Source of the DNA: Microbacterium esteraromaticum
GTDB taxonomy: Bacteria > Actinomycetota > Actinomycetes > Actinomycetales > Microbacteriaceae
Length of the DNA: 64,000 nucleotides
Direction of reading: 5' to 3'
NCBI RefSeq assembly: GCF_016907315.1
Contig: NZ_JAFBBS010000001.1
Coordinates: 806,001-870,000, forward strand
This document shows, piece by piece, positions 49,428 through 59,069 of this stretch (the stretch's first letter is position 1; each line of letters opens with the position of its first letter). A program made the translations under genes and the position numbers. The notes beneath the pieces are model-generated. The model searched no databases and was not told where the DNA came from. It was given only the letters and a program-made list of their open reading frames with translations.

Positions 49428-50432
49428 TTATTCCGCAGACCCCCGCATGGTCGCCACCTGGTAGAGCGCGACAGATGCCGCGATGCCGGCGTTCAGCGAC
49501 TCGGTGGCCGACGAGATCGGGATCGACACGATCTGGTCGCATGTCTCGGTCACGAGGCGTGAGAGGCCCTTGCCCTCGGATCCGACGACGATCACGACGG
49601 GACGGTCGGCGAGCTCGAGCGCCGGAAGCGCGACGTCTCCCCCGCCGTCGAGTCCGAGCACGAAGACGCCCTGCTTCTTGAACTCCTTCAGCAGGGTGGT
49701 CAGGTTCGCGGCGAGTGCGACGGGCAGCCGGGCCGCCGCTCCGGCGCTGGTCTTCCAGGCGGCGGAGTTCACGCTCGCCGAGCGACGCTGCGGCAGGATG
49801 ATGCCGTGACCGCCGAAGGCGGCCGTGGAGCGGATGATCGCACCGAGGTTGCGGGGGTCCGTGATGCCGTCGAGGGCGACGAACAGCGGCGTCTGGCCGC
49901 GGTCGATGACCTGCTCGAGCAGATCCTGCGGGTGCGCGTACTCGTACGGCGGCACCTTCAGGGCGACGCCCTGGTGCACGCCGTCGAACCCTGCCATGCG
50001 GTCGAGCTCCTGGCGGGTGACCTCGAGCACCGGGATCTCCCGGTGCCGGGCGATCGCCAGCATCTCCTTGACGCGGTCGTCCATCTCGACGCGCTGCGCG
50101 ATGTAGAACGTCGTCGCGGGGATCTTGGTGCGCAGCGCCTCGAGCACCGAGTTGCGTCCGGTGACGGTCTCGGTGTCGTCCGTGGACTTGCCGCGGGCCT
50201 GACGGTTCATGTCGCGGCCCTGCGGCTTCTGCCCGCCGGGCTTTCCCTTGCCGCCGGCCGCGGCGAAGCGCTCCTGAGCGGCCTTGCGCTTGCCGGCGAC
50301 GTGCCAGCTGCGGTCTTCGGCCTTGGGCGTGGGGCCGCGGCCCTCGAGTGCCTTGCGGCCGAGACCGCCGGTGCCCTTGGAGGCACCCTTCTTCTTGCTG
50401 TTGCCCGCTCCGGGGCGGCCAGGCTTAGCCAT
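49428..50432 (-). CDS. rlmB: 23S rRNA (guanosine-2'-O-)-methyltransferase, TrmH family
   Basis: A 334-residue SPOUT methyltransferase. The first 85 residues are a basic, disordered extension ([16 protein letters not shown] and similar). The substrate-binding domain starts at [13 protein letters not shown]. The knotted catalytic domain has [37 protein letters not shown] and [19 protein letters not shown]. This matches RlmB, which methylates G2251 of 23S rRNA. The ATG is at 50432 with GGAGTATCG upstream and overlaps the cysS stop region by 8 nt. The order carD-ispDF-cysS-rlmB is conserved in actinobacteria. Confidence 0.95.
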   Translation of the reverse strand: MAKPGRPGAGNSKKKGASKGTGGLGRKALEGRGPTPKAEDRSWHVAGKRKAAQERFAAAGGKGKPGGQKPQGRDMNRQARGKSTDDTETVTGRNSVLEALRTKIPATTFYIAQRVEMDDRVKEMLAIARHREIPVLEVTRQELDRMAGFDGVHQGVALKVPPYEYAHPQDLLEQVIDRGQTPLFVALDGITDPRNLGAIIRSTAAFGGHGIILPQRRSASVNSAAWKTSAGAAARLPVALAANLTTLLKEFKKQGVFVLGLDGGGDVALPALELADRPVVIVVGSEGKGLSRLVTETCDQIVSIPISSATESLNAGIAASVALYQVATMRGSAE

Positions 50433-51864
50433 CGATACTCCAATGTGTTCCGTCCGGAGTGTCCTCCAGAGTGATTCCTGCCGCAGCGATCGCATCGCGG
50501 ATGCGATCTGCTGCGGCCCAGTCCTTGTCTGCGCGCGCCTGCGCGCGCTGCGTGATCATCGTCTGCACGAGCGTGTCGAGGGCGGATGCCTCGGCGCCGC
50601 CGCTTCCGGATTCCCACTCAGATGCGAGCGGATCGATCCCGAGGATTCCCGCCATCTCGCGCACCTGCATGGCCGCCAGCTGGGCGTCCGCCGTCTCACC
50701 GGCGTCGAGCATCGTGTTGCCCGACCGCACCGTCTCGTGCAGCACGGCGAGCGCCTGCGGCACGCCGAGGTCGTCGTCCATCGCCGAGACGAAGCCGGCG
50801 GGGAGCGCCTCGAGGCCCGGCTCCTCGCCTTCCGCCGGCCGTTCGGCAGACCAGGCGAACTCGCGCGGCAGTCGTGCCTCGCGCTCGAGGAACGACCGGA
50901 TGCGCCCCAGAGCAGCCTCCGCCTCGGCGAACGACGAGTCGGTGAGGTCGAGGCTGGAGCGGTAGTGCGCGGCGGCGAGCGCGTAGCGCGCCACCAGCGG
51001 GTCGAACTCGAGGAGCATGTCGGATGCCAGGATGAAGTTGCCCAGCGACTTCGACATCTTCTGGCCGCCCACGGTGACGAGGCCGTTGTGCACCCAGTAG
51101 CGCGCGAAGCCGTCGCCTGCCGCGGTCGACTGCGCGAGCTCGTTCTCGTGGTGCGGGAACCTCAGGTCGAGCCCTCCGCCGTGGATGTCGAACTCAGCCC
51201 CGAGGTAGCGCTTCGCCATGGCCGAGCACTCGATGTGCCAGCCAGGGCGCCCGCGGCCCCACGGCGAGTCCCAGACGGCGTCCGGCTGCTCATCGGCCTT
51301 CGCGCCCTTCCACAGCGCGAAGTCCTGCGGGTTGCGCTTGCCGCGGGGGTCGGCGTCGGCCGCCGCCTCCATGGCATCGACGGACTGCCGCGTGAGCACG
51401 CCGTAGTCCGCCCACGAGCGCACGTCGAAGTAGACGTCTCCGGATCCGTCCGGTGCCACGTACGCGTGACCGCGATCGATGAGCGACGAGATCAGGTCGT
51501 GCATCTGGGGGATGAATCCGGTGGCTCGCGGCTCGTACGTCGGCGGAAGGATGCCCACCGCGGCATACGCCTTCGAGAACTCCTGCTCCATGCGGTAGGC
51601 GAGCGCCCACCATGGCTCGGCATCGGTCGCGTTGGCGAGCACCTTGTCGTCGATGTCGGTGACGTTGCGCACGAAGGTGACGCGGCCGTAGCGGCGCTCG
51701 AGCCAGCGACGCAGCAGGTCGAAGCTCAGGGCCGCCCGGACGTGCCCGATGTGAGGGCCGGACTGCACGGTGGGTCCGCAGACGTACATCGTCACGTTCG
51801 AGGGGTCGAGCGGAACGAAGTCGCGCAGCTGCTGCTCGCGGGTGTCGTACAGGCGGATCGTCAC
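50425..51864 (-). CDS. cysS: Cysteinyl-tRNA synthetase
   Basis: A 479-residue class I synthetase charging tRNA-Cys. The HIGH motif is [10 protein letters not shown], the zinc/cysteine site residues are YVCGPTVQS and [14 protein letters not shown] with [17 protein letters not shown], and KMSKS appears as [12 protein letters not shown]. Length is normal. GTG start with TAGTCT (51876-51871) ending 6 nt upstream, a leaderless arrangement. Followed by rlmB with overlap. Confidence 0.97.
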   Translation of the reverse strand: MTIRLYDTREQQLRDFVPLDPSNVTMYVCGPTVQSGPHIGHVRAALSFDLLRRWLERRYGRVTFVRNVTDIDDKVLANATDAEPWWALAYRMEQEFSKAYAAVGILPPTYEPRATGFIPQMHDLISSLIDRGHAYVAPDGSGDVYFDVRSWADYGVLTRQSVDAMEAAADADPRGKRNPQDFALWKGAKADEQPDAVWDSPWGRGRPGWHIECSAMAKRYLGAEFDIHGGGLDLRFPHHENELAQSTAAGDGFARYWVHNGLVTVGGQKMSKSLGNFILASDMLLEFDPLVARYALAAAHYRSSLDLTDSSFAEAEAALGRIRSFLEREARLPREFAWSAERPAEGEEPGLEALPAGFVSAMDDDLGVPQALAVLHETVRSGNTMLDAGETADAQLAAMQVREMAGILGIDPLASEWESGSGGAEASALDTLVQTMITQRAQARADKDWAAADRIRDAIAAAGITLEDTPDGTHWSIDG

Positions 51865-51913
51865 CGCACAAGACTACCGGGGCGGCGCGGCCCGCACCTG
51901 GGCGTCGGCCGGT

Positions 51914-53098
51914 CTAGCCGAGAGGGTGGATGAGCGCCACAGCGGTGACGGCGATGCCCTCGCCGCGGCCGGTGAACCCGAGCCCGTCGGTCGTGGTCGC
52001 CGCGACCGAGACGGAGGCTCCGCCGAGGGCTGCCGAGAGCACCTGCTCCGCTTCGGCCCTGCGCCCGCTGAAGCGGGGGCGATTGCCCTTGATCTGCACA
52101 GAGACGTTGCCGATGGCGAAGCCGGCCTCCGCCAGCATCTCGGCGGTGCGGGCGAGGAACACCTGGGCGTGCGCACCCGCGTACTCGGGGTGCGCGGTGC
52201 CGAAGTGCTGGCCGATGTCGCCGAGACCGGCGGCGCCCAGCAGGGCGTCGACGATCGCGTGCGCCACCGCGTCTCCGTCGGAGTGCCCCGACAGTGGCTG
52301 CTCGCCGGGCCATTCCAGACCTGCGAGCCACAGGTCGCCCTCGCCCCCGAAGGCGTGCACGTCGGTGCCGACGCCGATGCGCGGCAGCATGGGGGCCGCG
52401 CTGCGGGCGCCGAGCAGCATCCTGGCGCGCTCCAGGTCTGCCGGGGTGGTGATCTTGAACGCGCGCTCGGAACCATCGATCCGGCGCACGGCACCGCCGG
52501 CCGCGGCGAAGAGCGCGGCGTCGTCGGTGTGCTCCGCGCCGGATGCACCCGCGGCCGCGTACGCGTCCTGAAGGGCGGCGCGCGGGAAGCCCTGCGGGGT
52601 CTGCGCGGCTGCGAGCACCGAGCGGTCGACGGGTCCGGTGATCTCGTCGCCGTCGACTCGCTTGAGCGTATCGACCACGGGCAGGGCGGGGATGACGCCG
52701 GCATCCGTCACAGCGGCCGCGACCGCGTCGATCTGCGCGGGCGGGGTGAGCGCGCGCGCGGCGTCGTGCACCAGCACGATGCGGACTCCGTCCTGCAGGG
52801 CAGCCAGTCCTGCCGCCACCGACTGCTGCCTGGTCGCTCCGCCGGTCACGACCGTCACGAGGTGGCGCCGTTCGCCGGCGGATGCCCTGATCTCGGCGTC
52901 GACCTGCTGCTCACCGCCTGCGGGAGCGACGACGACCACCTGCATGGGTCCGGCGGCGAAGACGCCGTCGAGCGCATGGCGCAGAACTGAGCGCCCGTCG
53001 ATGTCGACGAGGGCCTTGGGGGCACCGGCAGCGAGGCGCGTGCCGGATCCGGCGGCGACGACGATGATCGCGGTGTCTGGAGTCGAGTGCGCAGTCAC
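51914..53098 (-). CDS. ispDF: Bifunctional IspD/IspF (isoprenoid synthesis)
   Basis: A 394-residue fusion of two MEP-pathway enzymes. Residues 1-230 are IspD (CDP-ME synthase): [31 protein letters not shown] and TPQGFPR. Residues 235-394 are IspF (MEcPP synthase): [11 protein letters not shown] and [27 protein letters not shown] with the zinc-binding Asp and His, then IKGNRPRF and [18 protein letters not shown] start with TAGCGT (53110-53105) 6 nt upstream. In mycobacteria the two are adjacent separate genes at the same place downstream of carD. Confidence 0.97.
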   Translation of the reverse strand: MTAHSTPDTAIIVVAAGSGTRLAAGAPKALVDIDGRSVLRHALDGVFAAGPMQVVVVAPAGGEQQVDAEIRASAGERRHLVTVVTGGATRQQSVAAGLAALQDGVRIVLVHDAARALTPPAQIDAVAAAVTDAGVIPALPVVDTLKRVDGDEITGPVDRSVLAAAQTPQGFPRAALQDAYAAAGASGAEHTDDAALFAAAGGAVRRIDGSERAFKITTPADLERARMLLGARSAAPMLPRIGVGTDVHAFGGEGDLWLAGLEWPGEQPLSGHSDGDAVAHAIVDALLGAAGLGDIGQHFGTAHPEYAGAHAQVFLARTAEMLAEAGFAIGNVSVQIKGNRPRFSGRRAEAEQVLSAALGGASVSVAATTTDGLGFTGRGEGIAVTAVALIHPLG

Positions 53099-53131
53099 GC
53101 TCTCACGCTACCGACTCAGGGGCCGCAGACA

Positions 53132-53168
53132 CGAAGAGGGCGGATGCCGATGGCATCCACCCTCTTCG
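53132..53168 (-). terminator. Hairpin between carD and ispDF
   Basis: CGAAGAGGG-c-GGATGCC pairs with GGCATCC-a-CCCTCTTCG. It lies 26 bp past the carD stop and just upstream of the leaderless ispDF promoter, so the two genes are probably separate units. Confidence 0.75.
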
Positions 53169-53193
53169 ATGTTCCGGTCGTCAGACGCGCTCG

Positions 53194-53676
53194 TCAGGAG
53201 GCGAGCACCTCGTCGAGCAGCGCGCCGGCCTTGTCCTCGTCGATCTTCTCGGCCAGAGCGAGCTCGGACACGAGGATCTGACGGGCCTTGGCGAGCATGC
53301 GCTTCTCGCCCGCGGAGAGTCCGCGATCCTGATCGCGGCGCCACAGGTCGCGCACGACCTCGCTCACCTTGATCACATCGCCCGAAGCGAGCTTCTCCAG
53401 GTTCGCCTTGTAGCGGCGCGACCAGTTGGTGGGCTCTTCCGTGAACGGGGCGCGCAGCACCTCGAAGACGTTCTCGAGCCCCTCCTTGCCGATCACGTCG
53501 CGAACGCCGACCAGGTCGACATTCTCAGCAGGAACCTCGATGATGAGATCGCCCTGCGTGACGTTGAGCTTCAGGTACTTCTTGGTCTCCCCCTTGATCA
53601 CGCGGTCCTTGACCTCGATGATCGTCGCGGCTCCGTGGTGCGGATAGACGACGGTTTCGCCAACCTCAAAAAGCAT
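53194..53676 (-). CDS. carD: CarD-family RNA polymerase-binding regulator
   Basis: A 160-residue essential transcription factor that binds the RNA polymerase beta subunit and stabilises open complexes, especially at rRNA promoters. The N-terminal Tudor-like domain is [19 protein letters not shown] then [16 protein letters not shown]. The C-terminal helical domain contains [20 protein letters not shown] and [18 protein letters not shown], with Trp in [15 protein letters not shown] precedes the ATG. The length is typical. Confidence 0.97.
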   Translation of the reverse strand: MLFEVGETVVYPHHGAATIIEVKDRVIKGETKKYLKLNVTQGDLIIEVPAENVDLVGVRDVIGKEGLENVFEVLRAPFTEEPTNWSRRYKANLEKLASGDVIKVSEVVRDLWRRDQDRGLSAGEKRMLAKARQILVSELALAEKIDEDKAGALLDEVLAS

Positions 53677-53826
53677 AAGAACGTGTCCTTTCGGCAATCT
53701 CCAGGATACCACAGCGGATATGCAGTAAGGTTCGCGCCGATCCGCCCCGCCATGGCATCCGTCCGCGTTCCCGGCCCTCGACCCACTAGACTGAACCAGG
53801 ACACCCGTCGCACCTCAGGAGGATCC

Positions 53827-54339
53827 GTGAACTCGCGCTCTGCTGCGTCCATCGCTCCGCGCCTCGTCGCCACCATCGCCCTGGGCTCGGCGCTCGCGCT
53901 CGGCACGACCGGATGCACTTTCATCACGCATCAGGCGACGACGAACCCCTACTCCGCCTCCGACGGCGTGAACATCGACGAGACCGGCGGCGACGTCGTC
54001 GCGCGCAACGTGTTCGTCGTCACCACCGAAGACGGCGGCGTCGGCAACCTGGTCGGCGCGTTCGTCAACCAGGGATCCGAGACCACCAGCGTCGACATCG
54101 ACGTTGCGGGAGAGCAGCTCTCCCTGCGCGTGCCCAGCGAAGAGCGCGTGAGCCTCGGCGCCGACGAGATGCCGCTGCGCATCGAGAGCCTCGACACCAA
54201 GCCCGGCGCCACGGTCGAGGTGCTGATCGTCTCGGGCGACGGCGAGGCCGTGCCCGCCGAGGTGCCGGTGCTCGACGGCTCGCTGCCCCAGTACGCCGAC
54301 CTCGTGCCGGCTGCCGAGTCCTCCGACACCGAATCCTGA
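53827..54339 (+). CDS. Putative lipoprotein (170 aa), unknown
   Basis: A 170-residue protein with a signal segment (LVATIALGSALALGTTGC) ending in a lipobox-like cysteine near residue 26; the -3 residue is Thr, so the lipobox is weak. The mature part looks like a beta-rich DUF-type domain (GVNIDETGGDVVARNVFVVT, LVGAFVNQGSETTSVDIDVA, SLRVPSEERVSLG) common in actinobacteria. AGGAGG lies just before the GTG at 53827. It is convergent with the regX3-senX3 operon. The function is unknown. Confidence 0.82.
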   Translation: MNSRSAASIAPRLVATIALGSALALGTTGCTFITHQATTNPYSASDGVNIDETGGDVVARNVFVVTTEDGGVGNLVGAFVNQGSETTSVDIDVAGEQLSLRVPSEERVSLGADEMPLRIESLDTKPGATVEVLIVSGDGEAVPAEVPVLDGSLPQYADLVPAAESSDTES

Positions 54340-54368
54340 CTCTCCGCGGCGACGACCGCGAACACGAC

Positions 54369-54397
54369 GAGGCCGGCTCCCCAGGGGAGCCGGCCTC
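54369..54397. terminator. Bidirectional hairpin terminator
   Basis: GAGGCCGGCTCCCC and GGGGAGCCGGCCTC lie between the convergent lipoprotein gene and regX3. Confidence 0.85.
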
Positions 54398-54414
54398 TTC
54401 TGCGTCCGGGCCCA

Positions 54415-55098
54415 TCAGCCCTCGAAACGGTAGCCCAGTCCGCGCACGGTCACGAGCATCACGGGGTCGCCGGGGTTCTTCTCGATGCGCGAGCGGATCC
54501 GCTTGATGTGCACGTCGAGCGTCTTGGTGTCTCCGAAGTAGTCGCTGCCCCAGACGCGATCGATCAGCTGACCGCGAGTGAGCACGCGACCGGCGTTGCG
54601 CATCAGCACCTCGAGCAGCTCGAACTCCTTCAGCGGCATGTTGATCTCCGAGCCGTCGACGGCGACCGTGTGACGGTCGATGTCGAGGGTCACGCGCCCT
54701 CCCTCGAGCACGCGCTCGTCGACCTCGGCCTCGGCCTGCACGACACGACGGAGCACGGCGCGCATGCGCGCGAGGAGCTCGCGCGACGAATACGGCTTGG
54801 TGATGTAATCGTCGGCACCGAGCTCGAGCCCCACGACGATGTCGACCTCGGAGTCCTTCGCGGTCAGCATGATGATGGGAACGCTCGAGGTCTGCCGAAC
54901 CTGGCGGCACACCTCCGTGCCCGCCATGCCCGGAAGCATGAGGTCGAGCAGGATGATGTCGGCGCCGCGCTCCCGGAACGCGGTCAGCGCGCCGGGGCCG
55001 TCCTCGCAGATCTCGACCTCGTAGCCCTCGCGCCGCAGCAGGTAGGCGAGCGGGTCGGCCAGATCTGGCTCATCCTCGACGAGCAGGATGCGGGTCAT
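54415..55098 (-). CDS. regX3: Response regulator RegX3
   Basis: A 227-residue OmpR-type regulator, the same length as mycobacterial RegX3. The receiver has VEDEPDL, phosphoacceptor Asp52 in IILLDLMLPGMAG, Thr in MLTAKDS and Lys in YITKPY. The winged helix has MPLKEFELLEVLMRNAGRV and KTLDVHIKRIRSRIE. It acts with SenX3 in phosphate-starvation control; phosphate-responsive regulation is supported by the divergent phoU. Its ATG overlaps the senX3 stop by 4 nt. Confidence 0.93.
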   Translation of the reverse strand: MTRILLVEDEPDLADPLAYLLRREGYEVEICEDGPGALTAFRERGADIILLDLMLPGMAGTEVCRQVRQTSSVPIIMLTAKDSEVDIVVGLELGADDYITKPYSSRELLARMRAVLRRVVQAEAEVDERVLEGGRVTLDIDRHTVAVDGSEINMPLKEFELLEVLMRNAGRVLTRGQLIDRVWGSDYFGDTKTLDVHIKRIRSRIEKNPGDPVMLVTVRGLGYRFEG

Positions 55099-56315
55099 GC
55101 GAACTCTCCGTTTCGAGCGTCGCGTCTGCGGGCATCCGCATTCGGGCGCTTCTTCTTGTTCTTCCTCTTGGACTTCTTGTCTGCACCGGCTTCGGGGGCG
55201 CCGGCTCGCGGCAGACGCATCGTGAACGTCGATCCGCGGCCGGGCCGCGACCACACGCGCACCTCGCCGCCGTGCCGCTGCGTCGCGTGCTTCACGATCG
55301 ACAGCCCGAGGCCCGTGCCTCCCGTACGGCGCGAGCGGGCCTCATCGGCACGGTAGAACCGCTCGAAGATGCGCTCACGATCAGCATCCGAGATCCCGAT
55401 GCCCTGATCGGTGACAGCGATCTCGACCACATCACCGTCGACCTTCACCCCCACGCCCACGCGCGAGCCCCTGGGCGAGTACACGATCGCGTTCGCGATG
55501 AGGTTGCCGACCGCCTCGATGAGAACCTGAGCGTCGCCGCGCACCCAGACTCCCCTCTCGCCCCCGCGGCTGAGCTCGACCCCGGCGGAGTCCGCCTGCA
55601 CGGAGTGGGCCTCGATCGACGCGGCGACGACTTCGTCGATCGCGACCGGTTCGACCTGCGACAGGCTCTCGGCCGCCTGAAGGCGGGACAGGCTGAGGAT
55701 GCGACCGGTGAGCTGCGCGAGCCTCGTCGCCTCTGCCGTGATGCGCGCTGCGAAGATGCGCACCTGATCGGCATCGTCCGCGGCGGACTCGATGGCCTCG
55801 GCCAGCAGGCTGACAGACGCGACCGGTGTCTTCAGCTCGTGGCTGGTGTTCGACACGAAGTCGGTGCGCATCTGGTCGAGGCGCTCGCGCTCGGTCACGT
55901 CGCGGATGATCAGCAGCGTCAGCTGAGGGCCGACCGAGCTCGCACGGGCCGAGACCAGGCGCGGATCGAGCGACGCGCCGCCCGTGAGACGAAGGGTCTC
56001 GGTGGCACTCGCGCCGCTGTCGCGCACGCCGCGCACGAGACGACGAAGCTCCACATTCTCGAGCACGGCACCCGTGCGGATGCCGAAGCGCGTCGCCGCA
56101 TTCGACGTCGCGACCACCAGGCCCGAGGCGTCGAGTACGCAGGCGGCGTCGTCCATTCCCGCCAGCACATCGGCGACGCCCTCCGGGATGGTCGTCGAGG
56201 TCTCCTGCAGAGCGATCGCCCGCACGCGATACGCCCAGCTGACGAGCAGCACTGCGCCGGCGCCGATCAGTGCGCCGACGGCGAGCGCGAACAGCGCGAG
56301 CTGAGCGGAGTCCAT
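55095..56315 (-). CDS. senX3: Sensor histidine kinase SenX3
   Basis: A 406-residue kinase. One short N-terminal membrane segment (about 5-30, LALFALAVGALIGAGAVLLV), a PAS-like domain (about 45-145), a DHp domain with FVSNTSHELKTPVAS, and a catalytic domain with VGNLIANAIVYS, DQGIGI and GGTGLGLSIVKHA. The C-terminus carries a Lys/Arg-rich tail (KKSKRKNKKKRP). TACTGT (56327-56322) ends 6 nt before the ATG, a leaderless start. Divergent from phoU. Confidence 0.93.
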   Translation of the reverse strand: MDSAQLALFALAVGALIGAGAVLLVSWAYRVRAIALQETSTTIPEGVADVLAGMDDAACVLDASGLVVATSNAATRFGIRTGAVLENVELRRLVRGVRDSGASATETLRLTGGASLDPRLVSARASSVGPQLTLLIIRDVTERERLDQMRTDFVSNTSHELKTPVASVSLLAEAIESAADDADQVRIFAARITAEATRLAQLTGRILSLSRLQAAESLSQVEPVAIDEVVAASIEAHSVQADSAGVELSRGGERGVWVRGDAQVLIEAVGNLIANAIVYSPRGSRVGVGVKVDGDVVEIAVTDQGIGISDADRERIFERFYRADEARSRRTGGTGLGLSIVKHATQRHGGEVRVWSRPGRGSTFTMRLPRAGAPEAGADKKSKRKNKKKRPNADARRRDARNGEFA

Positions 56316-56386
56316 GCCTCAACAGTAGGGGTCTGGGCGCCGGCCACCAGACGTACACCGCGTGGTCATGCGGCGGAAGGGCTAGT

Positions 56387-56419
56387 ATTCACGTTCCCGG
56401 CACCGTTTGTTAACCTTCG
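56387..56419. promoter_or_regulatory. PHO-box candidate (three 11-bp repeats)
   Basis: Three 11-bp units in phase: ATTCACGTTCC (56387), CGGCACCGTTT (56398) and GTTAACCTTCG (56409). Each contains a variant of GTTCACC, the conserved core of actinobacterial PHO boxes. They lie between the divergent senX3 and phoU. The site would let RegX3 or PhoP control both sides. Confidence 0.5.
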
Positions 56420-56499
56420 CCCCGGACAATCGTTCCGGCCGCGTGAGCGCGTGCCCCTCGGCATGCCGTGCCGAACCCCCGACGAAAGGTTGCGCCGAC

Positions 56500-57213
56500 A
56501 TGCGCGAAGTCTTCCACCAGTCCCTCGAAGAGCTGCAGTCGCGCCTCGCCGAGATCGCAGACCTGGTCACGGTCGCGATCCAGAAGGCCACCACGGCGTT
56601 CGCCGAGAGCGACGTCGCACTGGCCGAGGAGGTCATCGCCGACGACGCCAAGATCGACGAGCTCGCCGTCTCGCTCGACGAGCAGGCCATCGAGATCCTC
56701 GCCCGCCAGCAGCCGGTCGCCCGCGACCTGCGCATCGTCATCACCGCACTGCGCGTGAGCGCTTCGCTCGAGCGCATGGGCGACATGGCCGAGCACATCG
56801 CCCAGCTCGCGCGGCTTCGCTTCCCCGAGCGTGCCGTGCCCAAGGGCCTGAAGGGCACCTTCCGCCGCATGGGCGAGCTCGACGTGCAGATCGCCGGCAC
56901 CCTCGCCGAACTGCTGCGCACCCAGGACCTGCGCTTCGCCGACGAGATCCGCAACGCGGACGACGACGTCGACGAGCTGCACGCCAGCGTGTTCGAGAAG
57001 GTGCTCAGCGACAACTGGAAGGGCGAGGCGACAGCCACCGTCGATGCCACGCTCGCCAGCCGCTACCACGAGCGCTTCGCCGACCACGCTGTCGCCGTCG
57101 CCAAGAAGGTCGTCTATCTGGCGACCGGCGACTGGGCCGTGCACGAAGAGGACATCGCCCTGGCAGCCGAGGCGCAGTCGGCGCCCACGCCGCCCGTTCC
57201 CCCCGCGCTCTGA
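56500..57213 (+). CDS. phoU: Phosphate uptake regulator PhoU
   Basis: A 237-residue protein made of two three-helix PhoU repeats: MREVFHQSLEELQSRLAEIA with RVSASLERMGDMAEHIAQLA in the first (metal-binding E/DxxxD positions), and YHERFADHAVAVAKKVVYLA in the second. It inhibits phosphate-starvation signalling by contacting the sensor kinase and the Pst transporter; no pst genes are in the window. GAAAGG lies upstream of the ATG. Its head-to-head place with senX3-regX3 and the PHO-box candidate fits this role. Confidence 0.96.
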   Translation: MREVFHQSLEELQSRLAEIADLVTVAIQKATTAFAESDVALAEEVIADDAKIDELAVSLDEQAIEILARQQPVARDLRIVITALRVSASLERMGDMAEHIAQLARLRFPERAVPKGLKGTFRRMGELDVQIAGTLAELLRTQDLRFADEIRNADDDVDELHASVFEKVLSDNWKGEATATVDATLASRYHERFADHAVAVAKKVVYLATGDWAVHEEDIALAAEAQSAPTPPVPPAL

Positions 57214-57251
57214 GCGCGGCGTCGGCCCGTTCGCGCCGGCACCCCGCTGAA

Positions 57252-57297
57252 CGCCGAGACCCCGTGCTGCAGACGACTGCGGCACGGGGTCTCGGCG
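57252..57297. terminator. Bidirectional hairpin terminator
   Basis: CGCCGAGACCCCGTGC and GCACGGGGTCTCGGCG (16 bp) lie between the convergent phoU and gpmA. Confidence 0.88.
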
Positions 57298-57309
57298 TGA
57301 GCAGGGGTG

Positions 57310-58053
57310 TTACTTCTTGCCCTGGGCGGCGACCGCTGCTGCTCCAGCGGCGGCGGCTTCGGGGTCGAGGTAGCGGCTCGGACCGGTCGGCACGTTGTTC
57401 TCATCGAGCTCGTACACCAGCGGGATGCCCGTGGGGATGTTCAGCGCGGCGATGTCGTCGTCGCTGATGCCCTCGAGGTGCTTCACCAGGCCGCGCAGCG
57501 AGTTGCCGTGCGCGGTGACCAGCACCGTCTTGCCTGCTTCGAGGTCGGGCACGATCGCGTCGTTCCAGTACGGCAGCAGACGGTCGATGACGAGCTTGAG
57601 CGACTCCGTGCGCGGGACCTCGCCGTCGATGCCCGCGTAGCGCGGGTCGTTCACCTGGCTGAATTCGCTGTCGTCCGCGAGCACAGGCGGCGGCACGTCG
57701 AACGAGCGGCGCCACAGCTGGAACTGCTCAGCACCGAACTCCTCGAGCGTCTGCGCCTTGTCCTTGCCCTGCAGCGCGCCGTAGTGACGCTCGTTGAGAC
57801 GCCACGATCGCGTGACAGGGATCCACAGGCGATCGGCCGCGTCGAGGGCGATGTTCGCGGTCTGGATCGCACGGCTCAGCAGCGAGGTGTGCAGCACGTC
57901 GGGCAGCAGCCCGGACTCGGCCAGCAGCTCGCCACCGCGCCGGGCCTCGGCCTTGCCCTGGTCGGTCAGGCGGACGTCCACCCATCCCGTGAAGAGGTTG
58001 AGCTGGTTCCATTCGCTCTGGCCGTGGCGGAGCAGGATCAGGGTGCGCGTCAT
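57310..58053 (-). CDS. gpmA: 2,3-bisphosphoglycerate-dependent phosphoglycerate mutase
   Basis: A 247-residue glycolytic enzyme interconverting 3- and 2-phosphoglycerate. Catalytic histidine in [12 protein letters not shown] (residue 10), [14 protein letters not shown], catalytic Glu in [14 protein letters not shown] and the second His in [13 protein letters not shown] longer frame exists, but the ATG at 58053 is preceded at 7 nt by TAAACT (58066-58061), fitting a leaderless start at the usual family N-terminus. gpm-senX3-regX3 linkage is common in actinobacteria. Confidence 0.97.
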   Translation of the reverse strand: MTRTLILLRHGQSEWNQLNLFTGWVDVRLTDQGKAEARRGGELLAESGLLPDVLHTSLLSRAIQTANIALDAADRLWIPVTRSWRLNERHYGALQGKDKAQTLEEFGAEQFQLWRRSFDVPPPVLADDSEFSQVNDPRYAGIDGEVPRTESLKLVIDRLLPYWNDAIVPDLEAGKTVLVTAHGNSLRGLVKHLEGISDDDIAALNIPTGIPLVYELDENNVPTGPSRYLDPEAAAAGAAAVAAQGKK

Positions 58054-58093
58054 GGGTCTGAGTTTATCGACTCTGCTCATCGGGGCGGGCTGC

Positions 58094-58166
58094 GTGACCT
58101 TGTCTTCATTCGCAGAGTGGGCCCCTCCGCTTCGCTCCTCCCCAATGCTCATTCCGACAAGGTCAC
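58094..58166. repeat. Widely spaced perfect inverted repeat
   Basis: GTGACCTTGTC (58094-58104) and GACAAGGTCAC (58156-58166) are exact 11-bp inverted copies separated by 51 bp, between the divergent gpmA and methyltransferase genes. The enclosed DNA contains CTCCGCTTCGCTCCTCC. It may be the ends of a short intergenic repeat element or a long operator. Confidence 0.5.
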
Positions 58167-58220
58167 TCCGCCCTCGACTGCTTGCGTGGAGCATGAGCGA
58201 GGAGGAAGGAGTGAGGAAGA

Positions 58221-59051
58221 ATGGGAGAGATGAACGCACCTGTGGGGCAGCCGACGAGAGGGACGACGGGGACGAACCGGCTGCGACGCAACGACCGCTG
58301 GATCGCGGCGTCCGACGCGTTCCGCAGGGCATCCGATCCGCTCGTGGTCGATCTGGGCTACGGCGCCAGCGGCGTCACCGCGTTCGAGCTGGCGACGCGC
58401 CTGCGCCGGGTGCGGCCGGATGCCGAGGTGCTGGGGCTCGAGCTCGACCCGGAGCGCGTCACGACAGCCCGGCGGCAGCTCGAGGAGGTGCGCGCAGGCG
58501 GAACGCCCTTCGCCCCTGACCTCGCGGTGTCGTTCGCACGCGGCGGCTTCGAGGTGCCGGTGCCGGACCGGCGCCGCCCCGCCGTCATCAGGGCGATGAA
58601 CGTGCTGCGGCAGTACGACGAGGGCGACGTCGCCGACGCATGGCGCCAGGTCGCCTCACGTCTCGCGCCGGAAGGGATGCTTTTCGAGGGCACCTGCGAC
58701 GAGATCGGACGCATCTCGAGCTGGGTCGACGTGGCCTCCGACGGCTCCCCCGTCGCGTTCACGATCTCGCTGCGGCTGGCCGGCCTCGAGCATCCGGGGA
58801 TCGTCGCCGAGCGTCTGCCCAAGGCGCTCATCCACCGCAACGTCCGCGGCGAGCGGATCCACCAACTGCTGACCACCCTCGACCGCGAATGGGAACGCGC
58901 CGCTCCCCTCTCGACCTTCGGCCCCGTGCAGCGCTGGCTCGCGGCCGTGACGGCCCTGAAGACGCAGGGCGTCCCCATCCAGGGCACCAGGACGCGCTGG
59001 CGCCTCGGCGAGCTCACCGTTCCCTGGTCGACCGTCTCCCCCGCATCCTGA
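58221..59051 (+). CDS. Class I SAM-dependent methyltransferase
   Basis: A 276-residue protein. The SAM-binding motif I is [20 protein letters not shown] (about 41-60), with an acidic residue at the end of beta2 ([10 protein letters not shown]). A later block reads [20 protein letters not shown], with the [10 protein letters not shown] strand after it. No signature identifies the substrate. GAGGAAGA precedes the ATG at 58221; an internal ATG at 58230 is possible. It is convergent with the ygfZ gene. Confidence 0.83.
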   Translation: MGEMNAPVGQPTRGTTGTNRLRRNDRWIAASDAFRRASDPLVVDLGYGASGVTAFELATRLRRVRPDAEVLGLELDPERVTTARRQLEEVRAGGTPFAPDLAVSFARGGFEVPVPDRRRPAVIRAMNVLRQYDEGDVADAWRQVASRLAPEGMLFEGTCDEIGRISSWVDVASDGSPVAFTISLRLAGLEHPGIVAERLPKALIHRNVRGERIHQLLTTLDREWERAAPLSTFGPVQRWLAAVTALKTQGVPIQGTRTRWRLGELTVPWSTVSPAS

Positions 59052-59069
59052 CGGGCACGGAGGCGACGA

